A program made the position numbers and the translations under genes. Of a stretch of 15,570 bases of DNA, positions 5,773-13,268 are shown in pieces (position 1 is the first letter of the stretch; each line of letters starts with the position of its first letter). Under the pieces are notes generated by a model that searched no databases, was not told the DNA's origin, and worked only from the letters and a program-made list of their open reading frames with translations. Source of the stretch: JALHUF01 sp050014795 (lineage in GTDB: Bacteria > Acidobacteriota > Terriglobia > UBA7540); NCBI GenBank assembly GCA_050014795.1, contig JBEKCQ010000084.1:1-15570 (forward strand), read 5' to 3'.

Positions 5773-8124
5773 TCAATTGGGCTCCGCCGGCGAAGCGTCC
5801 AAGAGCTCGCGTACCTTGCGCGCCAGAACTTCAGCCGCAAAGGGTTTCTGGAGGTACGGGACGTCAAGGCTCAGCTTCACGTGCCGCGCGACCGCCGCGT
5901 CCGCGTGACCCGACATATAAAGCACTTTCATCTTGGGATGCAAGCACGCCAGGCGGTCGGCGAGACGCGGGCCACTCATTTCGGGCATCACCACGTCGGT
6001 CAGCATCAGGTGGATCGGTCGCGACACCTGCCGCTCACCAATTTCGAGTGCTTCGTTCGACCCCGCCGCCTCCAGCACCGTGTAGCCGCGGCTCTGGAGG
6101 ACTTCGCGCACCACGTCGCGGGCGGTGACGTCATCTTCCACGAGCAGGACGGTCTCCGTCCCGCGGGACACTTTATGAGCCGCGAGGCTCGACCGGACCG
6201 GCACGATGCTCTCTTCCACCCGGGGCAAGTAGATCTTGAAGGTTGTACCCTTCCCTGGGTCGCTCGAAACCGAGATGTGGCCGCCACTTTGCTTAACAAT
6301 CCCATAGACGGTGGCCAGCCCCAATCCTGTTCCTTTCCCTTCTTCCTTGGTCGTGTAGAAGGGTTCGAACATGTGGGAGAGTGTCTGCGCGTCCATGCCA
6401 CAGCCGGCGTCGCTCACGACCAGCATCGCATAGCGACCTGGCGTGACGTCAATGTGGCTGCGGGTGTAGGACTCATCCAGGTCGACGTTGCCGGTCTCGA
6501 TGGTAAGCTTGCCGCCCTGGGGCATGGCGTCGCGCGCGTTCACTGCCAGATTAATGATGACCTGCTCCATCTGTCCCGGGTCCGCTCTGACACAGCCCAA
6601 GTCGGGGGCCGCGATGGTCACCAGGTCGATGTCCTCACCGATCAGACGCCGCAGCATCTTCTGCAGGTTGCTGACCACCGAATTCAGGTCCAGTACCTGG
6701 GGCACCAACACCTGCCGACGACTGAAGGCCAGGAGTTGCCGCGTCAGCGAGGCCGCCCGCTCTCCGGCCTTCTTGATCTCCTGCACATACTTGCGCAGGC
6801 GGTCGCCATCGCGGAGGCGGGCCCGCGCCAGGTCACTGTACCCGATGATGGCCGTCAGCAGGTTGTTGAAGTCGTGCGCCACTCCCCCCGCCAGTTGCCC
6901 GACCGCCTCCATCTTCTGCGACTGCCGGAGCTGCTCTGCCGCCCGCTTCCGCTCGCTGATATCGCGTACGATCGCCTGGAGCAATACCTCCCCCCCCAAC
7001 TCCAGACCGTTCAAACTCACTTCAGCGGCAAACGGCGTGCCGTCCTCCCGGCAGTGTTCCCATTCAAAGTGCTGCGGCTCGCCCGCCAGGGCCTGATTGA
7101 TCCTCTCAAGGGCTTTCTCCTCGGAACGCCGTCCATCCGGCTGCGTTGGCGGTGAGAATTTGTATGGCGGCGCGCCGATGATCTGTTCCCGGCGGCAGCC
7201 AAACATCGTCAGCGTCCGCGCGTTGCAGTCAATAAACCGGTCACTGCGCATCAGCAGGATCGCGTCATTCGCGGTCTCGAACAAGGTGCGGTGTTTCAGT
7301 TCACTTTCGCGCAGCGCCGCTTCCGCCTGCTTCCGCTTGGTAATGTCGCGCAGCACCTCGACACAGCCGAGCACGGCGCCGCCGGAATTGTGCAGTGGAG
7401 TAGCCGTGGCGTCGAAAACCTTCCCCAGACGGGGTTCCTCGACGTCACACCGGGCCTCTTTGCCGGTCACCAACATGCGCTGCAGGGGGCACTCCGGAGG
7501 AGGCTCAGTCCGGCCATGGACCACCTGGTAGCAAGGCTGGCCGATGAGCTGGGAGAACTCCAGACCCAACACCCGAGTCGTGGCACGATTGGCGCGCTTG
7601 ACGCGGAACTGCTCGTCCAAGATCAACACGGGGTCCGGAACGGTGTCAAAGGTCTGCTCCCACTCCTTCTTGGCGTGCCAGATCTGTTCTTGCAGCCGGG
7701 TCGCAGCCTCGCGTTGCGCTTTCTCGCGCAGCGCGCCCTCCACTGCCGTCGGCAGGCGGTGCAGGCGGTCCTTCAGAACGTAGTCGGCGGCCCCCTGCTT
7801 GATGCATTCGACGGCCGCTTCATCGCCCAGACTTCCGGTGACGATCACGAGCGGGACATCCTTCCCTGACTCCCGGAGGATGCGCAAAGCGTCCGTGGCG
7901 TTCCAGCCACCCAAGTTGTAGTCGGCAAGGATGACATCAAAACTGCCTTGCTCTAACCGTTGCTGGAACTGCTCGCGCGAATCTGTCACCTCAAGACTCA
8001 GTGAATAGCCCGCCCGCCTGAGCATCGCCGCTATGAGTTCCGCATCCTGCGGATTGTCCTCCAGGATCAGCACCCGCAGCGGCTGCCGGGCAGGGACGGG
8101 ATTCTCGGTTCGAGCCTCAGTCAT
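5773..8124 (-). CDS. Hybrid histidine kinase, REC-PAS-PAS-HisKA-HATPase-REC
   Basis: A 783-residue soluble sensor kinase and last gene of the stressosome operon. The N-terminal receiver (about 15-135) has acidic pair E22/D23, phosphoacceptor D68, T96 and K118. PAS-1 (about 155-265) carries C198, H203 and C212 in a CYQVVHG...ECPL pattern. PAS-2 spans about 275-395. The HisKA phosphorylation site is H417 (GGVAHDFNN). The ATPase domain has N529, SDAGCGM (571-577) and GTGLGLA (598-604). The C-terminal receiver (about 657-775) has E663/D664, D710, S738 and K760. All residues for autophosphorylation and relay are present. No membrane helix is seen, so it acts in the cytoplasm. It starts 12 bases after the receiver gene stop, with a weak ribosome binding site suggesting coupling. 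No output domain is attached. Confidence 0.93.
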   Translation of the reverse strand: MTEARTENPVPARQPLRVLILEDNPQDAELIAAMLRRAGYSLSLEVTDSREQFQQRLEQGSFDVILADYNLGGWNATDALRILRESGKDVPLVIVTGSLGDEAAVECIKQGAADYVLKDRLHRLPTAVEGALREKAQREAATRLQEQIWHAKKEWEQTFDTVPDPVLILDEQFRVKRANRATTRVLGLEFSQLIGQPCYQVVHGRTEPPPECPLQRMLVTGKEARCDVEEPRLGKVFDATATPLHNSGGAVLGCVEVLRDITKRKQAEAALRESELKHRTLFETANDAILLMRSDRFIDCNARTLTMFGCRREQIIGAPPYKFSPPTQPDGRRSEEKALERINQALAGEPQHFEWEHCREDGTPFAAEVSLNGLELGGEVLLQAIVRDISERKRAAEQLRQSQKMEAVGQLAGGVAHDFNNLLTAIIGYSDLARARLRDGDRLRKYVQEIKKAGERAASLTRQLLAFSRRQVLVPQVLDLNSVVSNLQKMLRRLIGEDIDLVTIAAPDLGCVRADPGQMEQVIINLAVNARDAMPQGGKLTIETGNVDLDESYTRSHIDVTPGRYAMLVVSDAGCGMDAQTLSHMFEPFYTTKEEGKGTGLGLATVYGIVKQSGGHISVSSDPGKGTTFKIYLPRVEESIVPVRSSLAAHKVSRGTETVLLVEDDVTARDVVREVLQSRGYTVLEAAGSNEALEIGERQVSRPIHLMLTDVVMPEMSGPRLADRLACLHPKMKVLYMSGHADAAVARHVKLSLDVPYLQKPFAAEVLARKVRELLDASPAEPN

Positions 8125-8136
8125 GGTTCTGGCACT

Positions 8137-8595
8137 CTATCGAACTCGAAAGGCACTGGCGGGCGGGGGTTCGTTCACCACCACCCAGTACAGTCCCAGT
8201 TGCTTTACCGTCTCGCGGAACTTGTCGAAGTCCACCGGCTTCTGGATGTATCCGTTCCCTCCCAGGTGGTAGCCGTTGACCATGTCCTTCTCTTCTCGTG
8301 AGGCGGTCAGGATAACTACGGGAATGGCCTTGGTACGCGGATCGCTCTTGATCTGGCGCAGAACCTCCAGGCCATCCACCTTGGGCAGTTTCAAATCCAG
8401 GAGCACGACGCGCGGAGGAGACTCGAAAGAGCGCCGGCCGTAAGGACCGCGACAGAAAAGGAAATCCAGAGCTTCTTCGCCATCGCGCACGACGTGAATG
8501 TCGTTGGCCAAGTTTTGCTGCCGCAGCGCGTGCAAAGTCAGCTCCACGTCCTCGGGATTGTCCTCAACCAGCAGGATTTCTCCGTCTCTTGTCAT
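8137..8595 (-). CDS. Single-domain response regulator (Rcp1-like)
   Basis: A 152-residue stand-alone receiver of the Rcp1 type, the kind usually paired with soluble PAS/GAF or phytochrome kinases. It keeps the acidic pair E11/D12 (LLVEDNPEDVE), phosphoacceptor D67 (LLDLKLP), T97 and K119 (YIQKPVD). The long loop between helix 2 and strand 3 (FCRGPYGRRSFESPP) is typical of this subfamily. It has no DNA-binding or enzymatic output, so it probably shuttles phosphoryl groups or binds a partner. Its ATG overlaps the preceding kinase stop in an ATGA, 4 bases, and a strong GGGGGAGG lies about 5 bases upstream. It is therefore the likely direct partner of the upstream RsbU_N-type kinase and may pass phosphate to or from the hybrid kinase that follows. 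Confidence 0.92.
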   Translation of the reverse strand: MTRDGEILLVEDNPEDVELTLHALRQQNLANDIHVVRDGEEALDFLFCRGPYGRRSFESPPRVVLLDLKLPKVDGLEVLRQIKSDPRTKAIPVVILTASREEKDMVNGYHLGGNGYIQKPVDFDKFRETVKQLGLYWVVVNEPPPASAFRVR

Positions 8596-9662
8596 ATGGC
8601 CTCCCCCGCTCGCGCGGCTTTTCCCGCCCTGCCGCCCGCGGGCTCCCCGAGCGCGAAATAGAAAGTCGCCCCTTTGTCCAGCTCACCCTCCGCCCAAACC
8701 CGGCCGCCGTGTTTATGAATGATCCGCTGGACCGTGGCCAGGCCCACACCCGTACCTTCAAAGTCTTCCTGCCGGTGCAGGCGCTGAAAAATCCCAAAGA
8801 GTTTATCGGCATATTTCATGCTGAAGCCGACCCCGTTATCGCGGACAAAGGTGACATCTTGACCGTCGCGGGTCATGGTGCCGACCTCAATCACGGCCCG
8901 TTCCCGCGGCCGGGTGAATTTGACAGCATTCGAGAGGAGGTTGGCAAAGACCTGCCTCATCAGTGCCGGGTCGCATTCCACGAAGGGGAGGGAACTGACC
9001 TTCCAGTCGATCTTCCGACCCTCCATCTCCGGCTGTAGATCACGCCGCACTTCCTCCACCAGCGAGTTCAAGCCAACGATTTGCCAACGCACTTCCTGGC
9101 GGCCCAGGCGGGAAAGGCTGAGCAAATCGTCCACCAGTTGGCCCATCCGCTGGGTGCCTTCACGAACGCGCGTCAGATAATGGTGCGCTTCCTCCGGCAA
9201 CCCCGCGCTGTACTCTTCCAGAAGCAATTTGGAAAAGCCGTCGATATGGCGCAGCGGCGCGCGGAGGTCATGGGAGACGGAATACGTGAACGCTTCCAGC
9301 TCTTGATTGGCAGCCGCCAGGTCGCTGCTCCGTTGCTCCAGCGCCGCGTTCGCGAGACGCAGTTGCTCGCTTGACTCTCGGAAGCCCCGCAAGGCCATCT
9401 CATAGGGCGCCAAGCTTTCCGCGAAGAACCCTGTGGCCGCCGCTGCCGCCCGTGCGCACTCTTCGGTCGTTCGGCAATCATGCAGGACTCTCCCCAGTGC
9501 CTCCTGGTGAATCGCGGATAACTCCATGACGCCCAGGGCGTCCGCGAGGGCTCGCCGCCCGACTCGATAGGCGCCCTCCAGCGCCGCTTCCCCAGCGCTC
9601 GCGAGGTAATCTGCCAGCGCCAGCTCGTATTGCTCCGCCAACTCGCTTAGGGCTGCTTTCAC
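8592..9662 (-). CDS. Histidine kinase with RsbU-like N-terminal domain
   Basis: A 356-residue soluble kinase. Residues about 8-85 resemble the N-terminal helical domain of RsbU (a YxxALxxYL start, then EAALEGAYRVGRRALADALG and an IHQEAL helix), the part of RsbU that binds the kinase RsbT. A coiled-coil linker (about 95-125) leads into HisKA with H131 (SVSHDLRAPLRHI). The ATPase domain has N245 (NLLSNAVKF), D275-x-G277-x-G279 (DNGVGF) and GTGVGLATVQRII. This is a phytochrome/bacteriophytochrome-type kinase core, without the usual sensor. It starts with GTG overlapping the rsbX stop (GTGA). In this operon it occupies the place of RsbU, so I infer that RsbT binding regulates its kinase activity. 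The N-domain call is from pattern recognition and is the least certain part. Confidence 0.88.
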   Translation of the reverse strand: MKAALSELAEQYELALADYLASAGEAALEGAYRVGRRALADALGVMELSAIHQEALGRVLHDCRTTEECARAAAAATGFFAESLAPYEMALRGFRESSEQLRLANAALEQRSSDLAAANQELEAFTYSVSHDLRAPLRHIDGFSKLLLEEYSAGLPEEAHHYLTRVREGTQRMGQLVDDLLSLSRLGRQEVRWQIVGLNSLVEEVRRDLQPEMEGRKIDWKVSSLPFVECDPALMRQVFANLLSNAVKFTRPRERAVIEVGTMTRDGQDVTFVRDNGVGFSMKYADKLFGIFQRLHRQEDFEGTGVGLATVQRIIHKHGGRVWAEGELDKGATFYFALGEPAGGRAGKAARAGEAI

Positions 9663-10285
9663 GGCTCATGTCCCAGGTAACGCGCCACCAGCACCAGGGC
9701 GTCATCCGCGCCGCTAGCACGCCGGGCGAGAATTTGCTCGGCGATTTGCTGCGGCGGGTCGCTCAGGGTCACATCCTCGACAAACCCACCCCGAATGCCG
9801 TCGGTGGCAAGAATCAGCACATCGCCCCGTGTGACAGGAAGGATCGACGCGTGGAGCGCGGGCAATTGGTAGCCGACCACCCCGCCGCGCAGCAGGATGC
9901 TTTCCCGCGCCGGCCTGGCCGTGGCATCAGCGCGGAGCAGCGCGCCTTCGACGTTACCCACGCCCAGCCACGTCATCGTGTTATCCAGCGCGTTGAACGA
10001 GGCGAGACTCATCACCACCCCGCGCGTCCGAATCAGCCTTTCGTGACAGCGTTTGATCAGCGAGATGACCGGCTCGTGCGCGTAATCCGCGAGCGTGACG
10101 ACGGCGCTTCTGGCGGCAGCCGCAGCCTCAGGACCGTGTCCCAAGCCGTCCACGGCGGCCACGAGGACGCCGTTGGGAAGAGGCCGAACCACATACTGGT
10201 CGCCGGACTCGGCTTCGCCCTCCAGCGGCTGGGCAGCCATCCCCCACTCAATCAACGGCGGCGGCTCGGAAAGCTCATTACCCAT
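9659..10285 (-). CDS. rsbX: RsbX-like PP2C serine/threonine phosphatase
   Basis: A 208-residue phosphatase of the SpoIIE/RsbX branch of the PP2C family, close in length to Bacillus subtilis RsbX. The metal-binding acidic residues expected of the fold are visible: D29 in SGDQ, D46 in AAVDGLGHG, D162 in ATDGI and D194/D195 in GADDALVLVARY. RsbX removes the phosphates that RsbT puts on RsbS and RsbR, resetting the stressosome after a signal. It has only the catalytic domain and no RsbU-type N-terminal domain, so it is not an RsbU. It overlaps the rsbT stop by 8 bases and its own stop overlaps the next gene start by 4 bases, which suggests coupled synthesis. Confidence 0.9.
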   Translation of the reverse strand: MGNELSEPPPLIEWGMAAQPLEGEAESGDQYVVRPLPNGVLVAAVDGLGHGPEAAAAARSAVVTLADYAHEPVISLIKRCHERLIRTRGVVMSLASFNALDNTMTWLGVGNVEGALLRADATARPARESILLRGGVVGYQLPALHASILPVTRGDVLILATDGIRGGFVEDVTLSDPPQQIAEQILARRASGADDALVLVARYLGHEP

Positions 10286-10688
10286 GATGCCTTGCCCATT
10301 TCTTCATCACGATGGTCGTCCCCTGGCCCACCTGGGAAGCGATGTCAAACTCATCCATCAGTCGCTTGGCCCCCGGCAAGCCCAGCCCCAGACCGTGCGA
10401 GGTGGAGTAGCCGTCCTGCATCGCTTGCGCGATGTCGGGGATACCCGGTCCCTGGTCGCGGGCGACCACCACGATCCCCCGCTTGCTGCCCTGGTTGGCA
10501 TGGCTCAGGACGATTTCGCCGCGCTTGGCGTAGGCAACGATGTTGCGGGCCACCTCAGAGATGGCGGTGGCAATGAGCGTCAGGTCACCACTTGAAAAGC
10601 CTAGCTCTGCCGCCAACGCGCGCCCCTGTTGGCGGGCGGCCACGATGTCCGCCTCCGAGTCTATGGCCACGCGGATTTCATCGGCCAC
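10278..10688 (-). CDS. rsbT: RsbT-like serine/threonine kinase (GHKL fold)
   Basis: A 136-residue switch kinase of the stressosome, near the 133 residues of Bacillus RsbT. The ATP site is complete: N49 in SEVARNIVAYA, D78-x-G80-x-G82 in DQGPGIPD, and the SHGLGLGLPGAKRLMDEF glycine-rich lid. RsbT phosphorylates RsbS and RsbR, is then released, and activates a protein carrying an RsbU-type domain. I chose the GTG at 10688, which overlaps the rsbS stop by 11 bases and has AAAGGGGGG about 8 bases upstream. An ATG at 10736 would add 16 residues that have no place in the family and would lie deep inside rsbS. Confidence 0.92.
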   Translation of the reverse strand: MADEIRVAIDSEADIVAARQQGRALAAELGFSSGDLTLIATAISEVARNIVAYAKRGEIVLSHANQGSKRGIVVVARDQGPGIPDIAQAMQDGYSTSHGLGLGLPGAKRLMDEFDIASQVGQGTTIVMKKWARHHG

Positions 10689-11052
10689 GGTCGCCGCCCC
10701 CCTTTGTTCCCTGGCGCAGCGCCGCGAGACCCCCATCCAAGTCCAAGGCCGTCTCCACGCCCTCCAGGGTCATGCCCAACTGTGTCATCGCAAACGCCAC
10801 CTCGGGCTGGATGCCGACGATGATGGTCCGCGCTCCACGCAATTTCGTCATGTGCGCAATGCCGCGCAGGGTACGGGTAGTAAACGAGTCCATCACGTCC
10901 AGCACGGTGACATCCAGGACGACCCCGCGCGCGCGAAACCTACCCACCCTCTCCACCAGCTCATCCCGCAGTTTGAGCAGCGCGGCATCGCTGAGCGCGG
11001 CCTGAATCGTCGCGATCAGGTAGTCGCCTTGTTTGAGTATCGGGACTTCCAT
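10678..11052 (-). CDS. rsbS: RsbS-like STAS-domain stressosome scaffold
   Basis: A 124-residue single STAS domain (Bacillus RsbS has about 121). The phosphorylation site is S56 in LDVMDSFTTRTLRGIA, matching the Bacillus S59 context. Downstream, GARTIIVGIQPEVAFAMTQLG is the conserved STAS helix-strand region. RsbS forms the stressosome core with RsbR and sequesters RsbT until it is phosphorylated by it. The ATG at 11052 has AGGGGCGG upstream and lies 12 bases after the rsbR stop. The C-terminus (RQGTKGGGDRGR) is a short basic, glycine-rich tail whose coding overlaps the start of rsbT. Confidence 0.93.
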   Translation of the reverse strand: MEVPILKQGDYLIATIQAALSDAALLKLRDELVERVGRFRARGVVLDVTVLDVMDSFTTRTLRGIAHMTKLRGARTIIVGIQPEVAFAMTQLGMTLEGVETALDLDGGLAALRQGTKGGGDRGR

Positions 11053-11064
11053 CGTTTGCCGCCC

Positions 11065-11973
11065 CTATGTCTCTGCGTTTCGCGCCATGGTTGCCTCTGC
11101 CGTGATGACCCTGTACCCTACCAATCGGTCGGCTTCCTCGATGCCGCTTTGCAGGTCGCTCAAGGTGTTCAAGCTGCTCAAGTCCACCCCAATGGTCACC
11201 AAGGTCTGGGCGACTTCTGCGGACAACCCTGTGACGATGACGGCGGCGCCCATCAAACGCGCTGCCTGCACCGTTTGCAGCAGATGGTTGGCAACTTTGG
11301 AGTCCACGGCCGGGACGCCCGTGATGTCCATGACCACAACCCTGGCGCGGTTGGCACGGATGGCACGCAGCAATCCTTCGGTGAGCTGCCGGGCGCGCTG
11401 CGTGTCGATCAGGCCGATAATCGGCAGGATGAGCAGGCCCTCGCGGAGTTGCAGCACGGGAGTGGAAAGTTCGCGCATCGCCTCTTGCTGCTGGCGGACG
11501 ACTCTCTCGCGTTCCTCGATGCAGGCCATGGCTACGATCGACAGGATTTTGTTGGCGACCGGTTCGTAGATGTCGAGGGCGGCAGCAGACAACCTCGCCA
11601 GGTCGTGGTGATAGTGCTGAAACAGGCTCCGCCCATAGATATCGCGCATGGTAGCCAAACCGCCGATGATCTGCTCGGTCGTCATCCCGCGCAGCACCCC
11701 CCGTTTTGCCATCTTGGCGGCATAGGCTTGCGCCGCGTCATATTTCCCGGTCTCGAGGCAGCCGACGCACGTATCGTAGATTATGGCCGATTCCGTTTCG
11801 ATTTCTTCCGGGGTCAGGTCCGCCAGGTACCCCTTCGCCGTCGTCTGCTCGACCCACTGCCGCCGCAGCACTTCGCGCTGTTCGCGCAAGTACGCCACCA
11901 ACTCGCGGACCAAGCTCTCTGTGCCTCCATCCTTGGGCTGACCGAGAGCCTGCCCTTCGGTTTTCTGTGTCAT
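11065..11973 (-). CDS. rsbR: RsbR-like stressosome sensor/co-antagonist
   Basis: A 302-residue protein with an all-helical N-terminal sensor half (about 20-150, resembling the RsbRD-type N-domain with a LVRELVAYLREQREVLRRQW start), a linker helix (about 150-172) and a C-terminal STAS domain (about 173-290, beginning ELSTPVLQLREGLLILPIIG). The STAS domain has MDITGVPAVDSKVANHLL. The residue matching Bacillus RsbRA T171 is S225, and that matching T205 is T257 in EVAQTLVTIGVDLS. The N-domain projects from the stressosome and senses the signal, whose nature cannot be told here. The ATG at 11973 has AAAGGAG 6 bases upstream. It is the first gene of the seven-gene operon; I see no convincing sigma70 boxes in the 166 bases before it. 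Confidence 0.93.
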   Translation of the reverse strand: MTQKTEGQALGQPKDGGTESLVRELVAYLREQREVLRRQWVEQTTAKGYLADLTPEEIETESAIIYDTCVGCLETGKYDAAQAYAAKMAKRGVLRGMTTEQIIGGLATMRDIYGRSLFQHYHHDLARLSAAALDIYEPVANKILSIVAMACIEERERVVRQQQEAMRELSTPVLQLREGLLILPIIGLIDTQRARQLTEGLLRAIRANRARVVVMDITGVPAVDSKVANHLLQTVQAARLMGAAVIVTGLSAEVAQTLVTIGVDLSSLNTLSDLQSGIEEADRLVGYRVITAEATMARNAET

Positions 11974-12347
11974 CTCCGGCTCCTTTCGGGGACGTGTTCC
12001 CCCTTCCCGCGGGGTTCATCGCCGCACCTTCACATCAAGTTATCGGCCGTCTGCCGGGAGAGATGAGGCCTGACTCCAGGAAAGACTCGCTAGCCTAAGG
12101 AGGGACTCGCCCGTCGGGGACGGACAAGGAGGATACGCTGTGGCGATAGAGTCTGAAGAGTCTATCCGACTTGAGCATCCCGAAGTAGCCAGGCGATCCA
12201 TCGAGGGGCAACGCGCCTCCAATCTCTTCGAGGTTGACGGGAGGAGGAGCCCGGAGTATCTTGCCGGGCGACGAGTCTTGGCCAACAGGTGGGCGTTCGG
12301 TCTAGCGCCGGCTCGCCATCCCCTGAACGAGGAGTGAAAATCGCACC
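11974..12347. other. Divergent rsbR/pyrB intergenic region
   Basis: These 374 bases separate the stressosome operon (leftward) from pyrB (rightward). They hold the rsbR ribosome binding site, a short hairpin CCGTC-GGG-GACGG (12111-12123), a strong AGGAGG (12127-12132) and the 65-codon ORF. GACTC occurs three times between 12072 and 12109. I find no clear -35/-10 pair for either direction, so both promoters may use another sigma factor or be weak matches. No PyrR-type attenuator is recognisable. Confidence 0.5.
12140..12337 (+). CDS. Possible 65-residue leader ORF before pyrB
   Basis: A GTG-started ORF that I do not recognise. In its favour, a perfect AGGAGG at 12127-12132 lies 7 bases before the GTG. 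Its last codons GAG GAG TGA also supply the only GAGGAG ribosome binding site (12329-12334) for pyrB, whose ATG is 10 bases after the stop. This layout would couple pyrB translation to the small ORF. Against it, the protein has no known motif, and codon use includes ATA, CTA, CGA and AGG, with weaker third-position GC than its neighbours. It could be a regulatory leader, a small protein or a chance ORF behind a good ribosome binding site. Confidence 0.4.
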   Translation: MAIESEESIRLEHPEVARRSIEGQRASNLFEVDGRRSPEYLAGRRVLANRWAFGLAPARHPLNEE

Positions 12348-13268
12348 ATGAAGCTGCACCACATCATCGAAGCTCAGCAGTTCGACCTCCCGACCATGAC
12401 GCGCCTGTTTGAAGTCGCGGAAGAAATGGAACGCGTGGTGGCGCGTGGCGGCATTACGGACTACCAGAACCGCATCATGGCCACGCTGTTTTACGAACCT
12501 TCCACGCGCACCCGCTTCTCGTTTGAAACAGCCATGCATCGGCTGGGCGGTCATGTGATCTCCACGGAGAACGCCGCGGAATTCTCCTCCGTCGCCAAGG
12601 GTGAGACTCTGGAAGACACCATCCGCATCCTCAACGGCTACGCGGACGTCATCGTTATCCGTCACAAGGAAGTGGGCAGCGCCAAGCGCGCGGCGGCGGT
12701 TTCGCGCGTCCCCGTCATCAACGCCGGAGACGGCGCGGGCCAGCACCCCACCCAGGCGCTGCTTGACCTCTACACGATTCGCAAGGACATCGGCGCCATC
12801 GACGGCCTGCGCATCGCCATGGTCGGCGACTTGGCGCAAGGCCGCACGGTTCGCTCGCTGACCTATCTGCTCAGCAAGTTTCAAGACGTGAAGATCTACT
12901 TCGTGGCCCCGCCCCTGCTCAAGATGAAACAGGACATCCTCGACCATCTCCAGGAACGCCACGTCTGGTGGACGGAAGAAACGGCACTGGACAAGGTTCT
13001 GCCGGAAGTGGACGTGGTTTACCAGACGCGCGTGCAGAAGGAGCGCTTCGGCGACCGTATCGCGGATTACGAGCAGTGCCGCGGCGTGTACATCATCAGT
13101 GCGGAGAGCCTGCGGCTGATGAAGCAGAAATCCATCATCATGCATCCCCTGCCGCGCCTGGAGGAAATCACCATGGAAGTGGATGCCGACCCACGCGCCG
13201 CCTACTTCCGCCAAGCGCAGAATGGCCTCTACGTGCGAATGGCTCTGCTCACCATGGTGTTGGGATAG
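12348..13268 (+). CDS. pyrB: Aspartate carbamoyltransferase, catalytic subunit
   Basis: A 306-residue enzyme, the family's normal length. It joins carbamoyl phosphate and L-aspartate to make N-carbamoyl-aspartate, the first committed step of pyrimidine synthesis, in the cytoplasm as a trimer. Carbamoyl-phosphate residues are in STRTR (52-56), R105 and HPTQ (133-136). K84 lies in the 80s loop (SVAKGET). R167, R228/Q230 and HPLPR (266-270) bind aspartate and close the site. All look intact. No regulatory subunit pyrI and no pyrC, carA or carB follow, so this copy stands alone here. The ribosome binding site is rather far (GAGGAG, 13 bases), consistent with coupling to the preceding small ORF. 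Confidence 0.97.
   Translation: MKLHHIIEAQQFDLPTMTRLFEVAEEMERVVARGGITDYQNRIMATLFYEPSTRTRFSFETAMHRLGGHVISTENAAEFSSVAKGETLEDTIRILNGYADVIVIRHKEVGSAKRAAAVSRVPVINAGDGAGQHPTQALLDLYTIRKDIGAIDGLRIAMVGDLAQGRTVRSLTYLLSKFQDVKIYFVAPPLLKMKQDILDHLQERHVWWTEETALDKVLPEVDVVYQTRVQKERFGDRIADYEQCRGVYIISAESLRLMKQKSIIMHPLPRLEEITMEVDADPRAAYFRQAQNGLYVRMALLTMVLG

Noticed and set aside
5671..7155. Long plus-strand open frame (494 codons) opposite the hybrid kinase
   Set aside because: It is antisense to a gene with all catalytic motifs in order, and the translation has no recognisable domain.
10689..10736. Upstream ATG for rsbT at 10736
   Set aside because: It would put 16 extra residues before the conserved start and overlap rsbS more deeply; the GTG at 10688 has a good ribosome binding site and gives the family length.
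10540..12066. Plus-strand open frame of 508 codons opposite rsbT, rsbS and rsbR
   Set aside because: It spans three well-supported genes antisense to it; GC-rich codon structure explains the lack of stops.
12061..12139. PyrR-type attenuator in the pyrB leader
   Set aside because: No PyrR-binding consensus or terminator/antiterminator pair was found, only a 5-base-pair hairpin.
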